A stretch of 10,674 nt of DNA from Bacteroidia bacterium (GTDB taxonomy: Bacteria; Bacteroidota; Bacteroidia; SpSt-205). The translations under genes were made by a program, and so were the position numbers. The DNA lies in NCBI GenBank assembly GCA_025060275.1, contig JANXCJ010000065.1:1-10674 (forward strand), in the 5' to 3' direction. The notes beneath the pieces were generated by a model that ran no database searches, was not told the DNA's origin, and saw only the letters and a program-made list of their open reading frames with translations. Below, piece by piece: positions 6,241 through 10,674 of the stretch. How positions within the stretch are numbered: position 1 is the stretch's first letter; every line of letters starts with the position of its first letter.

Positions 6241-8148
6241 ATGAGATGGGTAGTACTCTGGGCTTGTATCTGGGCGACTATGCTGTGGGCACAGCCCGAC
6301 CTTTTCTTTAACCAGGGAGCTTTAGTATATGTACAGGCAAATGCCCTTGTATATGTGCAAGGGGGCATGCAGACCAATGATAATGGAGCTAATAATGGTG
6401 TCCTAGAAAATTTGGGTACAATTCAGTGCGTAGATGGAGTAGGCGGTTATAGAGGGCACTTCAAAATTGGTCCTGGCGCCGAGGTAAATTCACGCCCTAA
6501 TTCCTGGATATATCTGCAAGGCCATTACCATAATATTCAAGGTTCTCACCGTTCTACGGGTACCCATAATGCGCATGGGAATACCAACTTAGGGGGTACA
6601 ATAGAGTTCAATGGCACCACTCCGCAGCTAGTAGCTATTCGTAACTCCTCAGGGAATTCTCAGGACTGGACGTTTTATGATGTACGCATCAACAATACTA
6701 ATCCAACCTTGGCAGGGCGATTTGTAACTATAGATTGTGAGGGGGCAGATTATGCTTCGGATGGCACTCGTAACGCGGCTAATTGTGCGGTGGCCCCTGG
6801 GGTTACCTATCGGGACATATGGGTGGAAAATACCCTCACCTTCGTAGATGGACGCATCCATACTATCAATAGTGGTAATCTATCCACTATTTTAGGTATT
6901 CCCTTAGAAGTCCGAATTTTGAATACTGCTACTACAGCAGTTTCAAGGCCTACATGGCCTCCTTTTCAACCTGCTGCTTTTGCCACTTTGGCTCCTCAGA
7001 ATCAGGATGAATATGTATATGGCTACATGCGACGGAATATGAATAGTGGTGCTGCTTATCCCTTTGCAGTGGGTGATGTTCATACGGGTAGGGGTTTGCA
7101 AGGTGTGGAGGTAACTTCTTCGGCTAACCACTATGTACGCGTGTTCTTTGATCCCACTGTGCAAGCTGCTTTTAGCGAATCCCCTTATTGTCGCCCAGGA
7201 GATCCCGGTCCTACTCGGAATTATACTCCTCTCAACAATGGTCGTTGGGAAATTATGCCTTTTGCGGCTGTGGATGCCACTGGTCCTAACAACCCTGCTG
7301 GTCCTGCAAGTGTGCGCATGTTCAATAGAGTGGTAACTAATGCCACTACTGATGGGAATTGTCCTGCAGCTGGTACTCCCGGGGATGCTTACTGGCCTGG
7401 TCGTCCCAGTGACCAGTGCTACATTGGTTATAACCAACGCAATGCTCCGCCAGGCGTGCTGAATCCCCCTAATAACTGTGAAGGGCATAATCAAGGATGG
7501 GATGTCATCCGTTCAGGTTTCTCTGCCTATAATCAGAATACTACCTATTATTATGCCACAGTTTATGCTGCAAATGCTCCACTGCCCGCTGAAAACATAA
7601 AGCTTTATGCCAGCCCTGCAGGGAGGAGCATCGGAGTGAGGTGGGAAGTTAGTCCAGAAAGAGAATATATCCTAGGGTATGAGCTTTATCGTAGTACAGA
7701 TGGTATCAACTTCTCCCGTATAGCGCAGGTAGATAAGCAAGGAACCACCATCTATCATCATCAAGATAGATATGTAGAACCTAATGTACGCTACTATTAT
7801 CGGGTAGAACAGCATGATATTTTTGGAAACATTCGGCAGTCCAATATTGCCGAAGCTATCTTGCCCAGCTCGGGTGAATCCTTTTCTGCCCACCTTTATC
7901 CTAATCCAGCTGCTCAAGAGGCTTGGCTGAATCTAACTCTGCCGGAGGCAGGTCCTGTATCCTTCCAAGTGTACGATATGGCAGGGAAGCTAGTGGTAGA
8001 AAAAGAATACACTCTCTCAGCAGGGTCTCATAGGCTGGATTTGAGCACCCTTCTGGCGCAGGTTGCGGCGGGAAATTATAATGCTCTTGTGAATTATAAG
8101 GAGCAGACCCAGCTAATCCGCCTTATCAAGACAGATAAGATACACTGA
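6241..8148 (+). CDS. Large T9SS-secreted protein with fibronectin III-like and type A sorting domains
   Basis: This is a 635-residue protein predicted to pass the inner membrane by Sec and the outer membrane by T9SS. The signal peptide (1-17) ends LWA before Gln18. Residues 20-440 are rich in Asn, Gly, Thr and aromatic residues and look all-beta, with no catalytic motif I recognise. They contain seven Cys (63, 166, 182, 317, 374, 393, 413) that may form disulphides. Near the N-terminus ALVYVQ occurs twice, at 27-32 and 35-40. Residues about 449-541 resemble a fibronectin III domain (IGVRWEVSPE, ELYRSTDGINFSRIA, YYYRVEQHD). Residues 550-633 are a type A sorting domain: it opens with LYPNP, then VYDMAGKLV, then AAGNYNALV. 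ATG 6241 follows the phosphoesterase stop by 23 bases and an AAGAAG that may serve as a weak ribosome site. The function is unknown. Confidence 0.9.
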   Translation: MRWVVLWACIWATMLWAQPDLFFNQGALVYVQANALVYVQGGMQTNDNGANNGVLENLGTIQCVDGVGGYRGHFKIGPGAEVNSRPNSWIYLQGHYHNIQGSHRSTGTHNAHGNTNLGGTIEFNGTTPQLVAIRNSSGNSQDWTFYDVRINNTNPTLAGRFVTIDCEGADYASDGTRNAANCAVAPGVTYRDIWVENTLTFVDGRIHTINSGNLSTILGIPLEVRILNTATTAVSRPTWPPFQPAAFATLAPQNQDEYVYGYMRRNMNSGAAYPFAVGDVHTGRGLQGVEVTSSANHYVRVFFDPTVQAAFSESPYCRPGDPGPTRNYTPLNNGRWEIMPFAAVDATGPNNPAGPASVRMFNRVVTNATTDGNCPAAGTPGDAYWPGRPSDQCYIGYNQRNAPPGVLNPPNNCEGHNQGWDVIRSGFSAYNQNTTYYYATVYAANAPLPAENIKLYASPAGRSIGVRWEVSPEREYILGYELYRSTDGINFSRIAQVDKQGTTIYHHQDRYVEPNVRYYYRVEQHDIFGNIRQSNIAEAILPSSGESFSAHLYPNPAAQEAWLNLTLPEAGPVSFQVYDMAGKLVVEKEYTLSAGSHRLDLSTLLAQVAAGNYNALVNYKEQTQLIRLIKTDKIH

Positions 8149-8174
8149 GAAATTTTTGCAAGCAAAGGGTATAT

Positions 8175-8223
8175 CTGGGGGAAGGAGAGTGAGATTGACT
8201 CCGTCCTTTCCCCAGTATTTTTT
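8175..8223 (+). terminator. Rho-independent terminator after the T9SS cargo gene
   Basis: The arms CTGGGGGAAGGA (8175-8186) and TCCTTTCCCCAG (8204-8215) pair over 12 positions with one G-U. A further GAGT/ACTC pairing is possible inside the loop, and T6 follows at 8218-8223. It lies 26 bases after the stop at 8148 and 27 bases before trmD. It should therefore end the SPOR-phosphoesterase-cargo unit and leave trmD to its own promoter. Confidence 0.85.
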
Positions 8224-8250
8224 CTAAGCACTTGCTTTGGTTGATTGTAA

Positions 8251-9018
8251 ATGCATATTGATATCATAACAGCTGTTCCGGAGATATTCAATTCTCCTCT
8301 TCAGGCCTCCATTTTAGGTAGGGCTCAGAAAAATGGTATAGTCTCTATACAAGTGCACAACCTACATAACTATTCGCCAAATGGCCGTATAGATGACTAT
8401 CCCTACGGCGGCGGTGCTGGAATGATTATTCGTGTGGATGTCGTAGTAGCAGCTATGAGACATCTCCAACATCACCGACAATATGATGAGATAATATATC
8501 TTACTCCTGATGGCCATCGCCTCACGCAGGCCCTATTGAATCGGCTCTCTTTGTGTAAGGCTTTACTCCTCATAGCAGGGCATTACAAAGGCATAGATGA
8601 GCGAGTGCGCCATTTTGTTACTTTAGAAGTCTCTATCGGTGACTACGTACTAACTGGGGGGGAAATTCCTGCCCTTGTGCTAATAGATGGAATAGTTCGT
8701 CTTCTTCCGGGCGCCCTCTCCGACGCAAGCTCTGCATTAGAGGACTCCTTTCAAGAAGGTCTTCTTGGCTCTCCTTTATACACTCGTCCTCGGGAATTTG
8801 AAGGATTGCGAGTACCTGATATTCTCCTTTCAGGAAATCACCAAGCAATTGCAGCTTGGCGAGCGGAACAGAGTCGTCTACGTACCCTTCTTCGTCGTCC
8901 CGATCTCAATCCCAATCTCTTTCACGATGAAGTCCCCCTTCCCCCCAAGCTCGCCGAAGAAACCGCATCTCAGCTAGGTAAAAGCGGGCCACCTTCTCAG
9001 GAGGAAGAACCTTCCTAA
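8251..9018 (+). CDS. trmD: tRNA (guanine-N1)-methyltransferase TrmD with extended C-terminus
   Basis: TrmD is the SPOUT-family enzyme that methylates G37 next to the anticodon using S-adenosylmethionine, preventing +1 frameshifts. Motifs seen: DDYPYGGGAGM at 48-58, LTPDG at 84-88, AGHYKGIDERV at 109-119, SIGDYVLTGGE at 128-138 (the knot that holds the cofactor), RLLPGAL at 150-156, EDSFQEGLL at 164-172 with the likely catalytic Asp165, PLYTRP at 175-180 and LLSGNH at 192-197. Lys113 stands where enterobacterial enzymes have Glu (YEG). I recall Lys there in Bacteroidota, so this is probably a lineage trait. The usual core ends near RRPDL (215-219). The last 36 residues are a Pro/Glu/Ser-rich tail, encoded where the gene overlaps the Spy-like gene on the other strand. 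It starts at ATG 8251. A degenerate -7 box (TTGCTTTG, 8232-8239) is the only promoter hint. Confidence 0.96.
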   Translation: MHIDIITAVPEIFNSPLQASILGRAQKNGIVSIQVHNLHNYSPNGRIDDYPYGGGAGMIIRVDVVVAAMRHLQHHRQYDEIIYLTPDGHRLTQALLNRLSLCKALLLIAGHYKGIDERVRHFVTLEVSIGDYVLTGGEIPALVLIDGIVRLLPGALSDASSALEDSFQEGLLGSPLYTRPREFEGLRVPDILLSGNHQAIAAWRAEQSRLRTLLRRPDLNPNLFHDEVPLPPKLAEETASQLGKSGPPSQEEEPS

Positions 9019-9355
9019 ACTGCTCATGATAGGCTTTTCTCACTTCTGCTTCTCTCTGCCAGAGATAGAAGTAAATCGCACTGATGCTATCTCTGTATGC
9101 TTCTGGAGATAGCTGGGGCCTCTGTTCCTGAATTCTCTGCAGTTTTTCTTTTGCTGCTTGCCGTCCCTTCTGTAGTTCCGCTTCTCTTGCATTGTATATA
9201 GGCCAGAAGAGCTGGGCTTCCTCTGGTAGAAGCTGCATCTGCTCTGAAATGAAAGCAATTTGAAGACTCTTCAGTCTCTCTCTCCGTTGATAAGGCTGAG
9301 TCCAACACACCCCTACAAGTAGTAGAATCCAGACCCCTAAGCTGGTCGGCTTCAT
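8906..9355 (-). CDS. Spy/CpxP-like periplasmic protein ('sensor of ECF-type sigma factor' type)
   Basis: This is a 149-residue exported protein. Its signal peptide (about 1-19, LGVWILLLVGVCWT) precedes Gln20. Cys17 does not sit in a proper lipobox, as Val precedes it. The mature part is almost all helix. It carries the pattern I know from Bacteroidota proteins annotated as ECF sigma-factor sensors: RRERLKSLQIAFISEQMQLLPEEAQLFWPIYN (start of mature part, to residue 55) and VLPPEKVARFYLAEMRFLRR at 116-135. These relate to the Spy/CpxP/CnrX group of envelope-stress chaperones and metal sensors. No metal-binding His/Met cluster is evident. It starts at ATG 9355, nine bases after the stop of the small membrane-protein gene, so the two form an operon. 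Its last 37 codons, including conserved ones, lie antisense to the trmD tail. Confidence 0.82.
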   Translation of the reverse strand: MKPTSLGVWILLLVGVCWTQPYQRRERLKSLQIAFISEQMQLLPEEAQLFWPIYNAREAELQKGRQAAKEKLQRIQEQRPQLSPEAYRDSISAIYFYLWQREAEVRKAYHEQFRKVLPPEKVARFYLAEMRFLRRAWGEGGLHRERDWD

Positions 9356-9364
9356 AATCTGTGT

Positions 9365-9568
9365 TTATATGTCTATTGGGAAAAGTAGAGCTAATTCAGT
9401 CCATTCCTCTGGCTCAGGTGGAGTACCTTCAAATAGGTCAAGTCCTTGAAAGAGCACACAAGCTAAGAGCCAGACGCTTACCCATGCCCCAATAATCAGG
9501 GCTAAGTTTTGCAGGACCCGTTTTCTCTCGTATTCCCAGAGTAGGCTAAAAATACGGTTCCAGCTCAC
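9365..9568 (-). CDS. Small single-span membrane protein upstream of the Spy-like gene
   Basis: I do not recognise this family. With GTG 9568 as start it has 67 residues: a basic N-terminus (WNRIFSLLWEYERKRVLQN), one hydrophobic span (about 22-42, LALIIGAWVSVWLLACVLFQ), and an acidic, Pro-rich tail (GTPPEPEEWTEL) ending FPIDI. By the positive-inside rule the tail should be outside the cytoplasm. A TTG at 9625 would add 19 residues, but a TAnnTTTG box at 9582-9589 lies between the two starts and supports the shorter form. It precedes the Spy-like gene by nine bases. In Bacteroidota, Spy-like genes often follow an ECF sigma gene and a small membrane anti-sigma gene. This protein might be a reduced partner of that sort, but it has no zinc-finger anti-sigma motif and no sigma gene is adjacent. 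That role is speculation. Confidence 0.6.
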   Translation of the reverse strand: MSWNRIFSLLWEYERKRVLQNLALIIGAWVSVWLLACVLFQGLDLFEGTPPEPEEWTELALLFPIDI

Positions 9569-9581
9569 ACCTAATGAGAAA

Positions 9582-9589
9582 CAAAAATA
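9582..9589 (-). promoter_or_regulatory. Candidate -7 box (TATTTTTG) of the membrane protein/Spy-like unit
   Basis: TATTTTTG on the minus strand fits TAnnTTTG. It lies 13 bases before GTG 9568 and some 50 bases past the stop of the aminotransferase-like gene (9638), where a new transcript would be expected to start. No TTG-type -33 element is seen at the usual distance. Confidence 0.45.
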
Positions 9590-9637
9590 CAAGGGTGGGT
9601 TTAAGGTATCACACTTCCTCCCCAAGTAGGAAAAATC

Positions 9638-10674
9638 TCATAGTGAGCTTAGGCTTTCTAAGAGCCGGTCTAATTCTGCATAAGTGGTATAAATTTGAGG
9701 TGTCACGCGGATTCCCTGGATGCCCATCCAGTCAATGGCAGCTACTATTATGCGATGCTTCTCCAATAGATGGTCGGCTAAGCGTTGAGGTGTCCATCCT
9801 TCCACTTGGATGGTGGCTAAGCCAGCTGCTAAAGTAGTAGGTGTAAGGGAGCGCACCTTAGGCAGTTGAATGGCTTGAGAGAGCCAGTATTGTCGCAAAG
9901 CTTTCAGCCGCTCTGTTTTTCGTGTCAATCCTATTCGCTCATGAAAGTCTATAGCAGCCGCTATAGCCTGTTCTGTAGGAATGGACCGCGTACCTAAATG
10001 TTCAAACTTGCGAATATCTTCTATGCTGCGCTCTGGAGGGGCTGCAAATAGGGGCCAGATTTCTTTTATGCGTTCGCGTTTTACATAAAGTAATCCTGTG
10101 CCAAAAGGGGCACAGAGCCATTTATGGAGGCTGACGCCTGCTGCGTCGCATCCCATTGCATGGAAATTCACAGGAATGTGTGCATAGCTGTGGGCCGCAT
10201 CTACAATCGTAAAGATGCCTTTTTTCTGGGCTTCTGCAATTATCTTTTCTACGGGTACGATCTGCCCCGTCCAGTTTATGATGTGGGTAAGGTGAATGAC
10301 GCGAGTGCGGGAGGTAATCGCTTCCAGGTAGGGAGCTGAGAGCTTTTCAGCATCATCGCTGGGCAGAGGGAGCTTAATAAACTTGACTTTTATTTTGTCT
10401 CGCTTTTCTCGCTGCTTCCAAGCTGCAATCATGCTCGGATAATCACTTTCTGCGGCGATCACTTCATCGCCCTCCCTAAGATTAAGTCCGAATATGACGG
10501 TCTCAAGGGCTTCTGTGGAGTTGCGGACAATGGCTATTTCTTCGGGGTCGGCTCCTCCTATCGCAGCTAAACGACTTCGGATGGGTTCTTTTTGATCTTG
10601 GAGGCGCCACATCGTATAGACAGGCGCTTCATTTGCAGCTAATTCTAATCGGAAAAACGCTTCTAGCACAGGCC
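9638..10674 (-). CDS. Class V PLP-dependent enzyme, isopenicillin-N-epimerase/cysteine-desulfurase-like (5' end outside window)
   Basis: This is a fold-type I PLP enzyme of aminotransferase class V. Numbering from the GTG at 10669, the motifs are: RNSTEALETVI at 49-59 (phosphate-binding turn), VDAAHSYAHIP at 156-166 with Asp157 for the pyridine nitrogen, VSLHKWLCAPFGTGLLYV from 179 with Lys183 as the PLP lysine, LGTRS at 225-229, and RVTPQIYTT at 321-329 with an Arg likely to bind the substrate carboxylate. The frame is open to the right edge, and Pro-Val-Leu-Glu matches the 'P-x-x-V' that in the isopenicillin N epimerase-like branch follows an N-terminal NGS-type motif. The true start is therefore outside the window and the GTG is internal. 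A classic cysteine desulfurase is less likely, as no mobile Cys loop is visible. The substrate is unknown. Confidence 0.85.
   Translation of the reverse strand, partial: PVLEAFFRLELAANEAPVYTMWRLQDQKEPIRSRLAAIGGADPEEIAIVRNSTEALETVIFGLNLREGDEVIAAESDYPSMIAAWKQREKRDKIKVKFIKLPLPSDDAEKLSAPYLEAITSRTRVIHLTHIINWTGQIVPVEKIIAEAQKKGIFTIVDAAHSYAHIPVNFHAMGCDAAGVSLHKWLCAPFGTGLLYVKRERIKEIWPLFAAPPERSIEDIRKFEHLGTRSIPTEQAIAAAIDFHERIGLTRKTERLKALRQYWLSQAIQLPKVRSLTPTTLAAGLATIQVEGWTPQRLADHLLEKHRIIVAAIDWMGIQGIRVTPQIYTTYAELDRLLESLSSL

Noticed and set aside
6943..7494. Long open frame of 183 codons on the minus strand inside the T9SS cargo gene.
   Set aside because: No recognisable domain, unlikely composition (many Ile, Thr, Ser, Arg), and wholly inside a well-supported gene; a shadow frame.
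1..10674. Searched by eye for CRISPR repeats, tRNA genes, rRNA, transposases, attachment sites and toxin-antitoxin pairs.
   Set aside because: None found; coding density is high and no gap exceeds about 105 bases.

Overview
The window reads as ordinary chromosomal DNA of a member of the Bacteroidota, by eye slightly AT-rich. Four independent signs point that way. Two long secreted proteins end in type A sorting domains of the type IX secretion system (T9SS). TAnnTTTG promoter -7 boxes of the Bacteroidota type lie just upstream of genes. Every clear signal peptide is followed directly by glutamine (the 'Bacteroidetes Q-rule'). A Spy-like protein of the sort annotated in this phylum as 'sensor of ECF-type sigma factor' is present. 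Shine-Dalgarno sites are mostly absent. I cannot name a genus.

Layout. (1) Positions 3-835, plus strand: the 3' part of an unrecognised, probably exported protein, coupled by an ATGA overlap to a 116-residue exported protein that is little more than one beta-sandwich-like domain. (2) Positions 840-4621, minus strand: nnr, the bifunctional NAD(P)HX epimerase/dehydratase, downstream of a 710-residue FG-GAP/VCBS repeat protein with a T9SS signal. (3) Positions 4642-8148, plus strand: a SPOR-domain protein with a coiled coil, a purple-acid-phosphatase-like metallophosphoesterase and a 635-residue T9SS cargo protein, closed by a strong intrinsic terminator. (4) Positions 8251-9018, plus strand: trmD, with a C-terminal tail that overlaps the next gene on the other strand. 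(5) Positions 8906-10674, minus strand: a class V PLP enzyme cut by the right edge, then a small one-helix membrane protein and a Spy-like periplasmic protein as a two-gene unit.

Much of the content concerns the cell envelope: sugar-strand binding by SPOR, T9SS cargo, a phosphoesterase and a Spy-like stress protein. It sits among housekeeping genes (nnr, trmD). No mobile element, CRISPR array, tRNA or rRNA was seen, and no stretch over 300 bases lacks a gene. I see no clear undescribed multi-gene system. The points most worth checking are the divergent, nearly leaderless promoters at 4612-4642, the 113-base antisense overlap of trmD with the Spy-like gene, the orphan membrane-protein/Spy pair, and the small freestanding sorting-domain-like protein.
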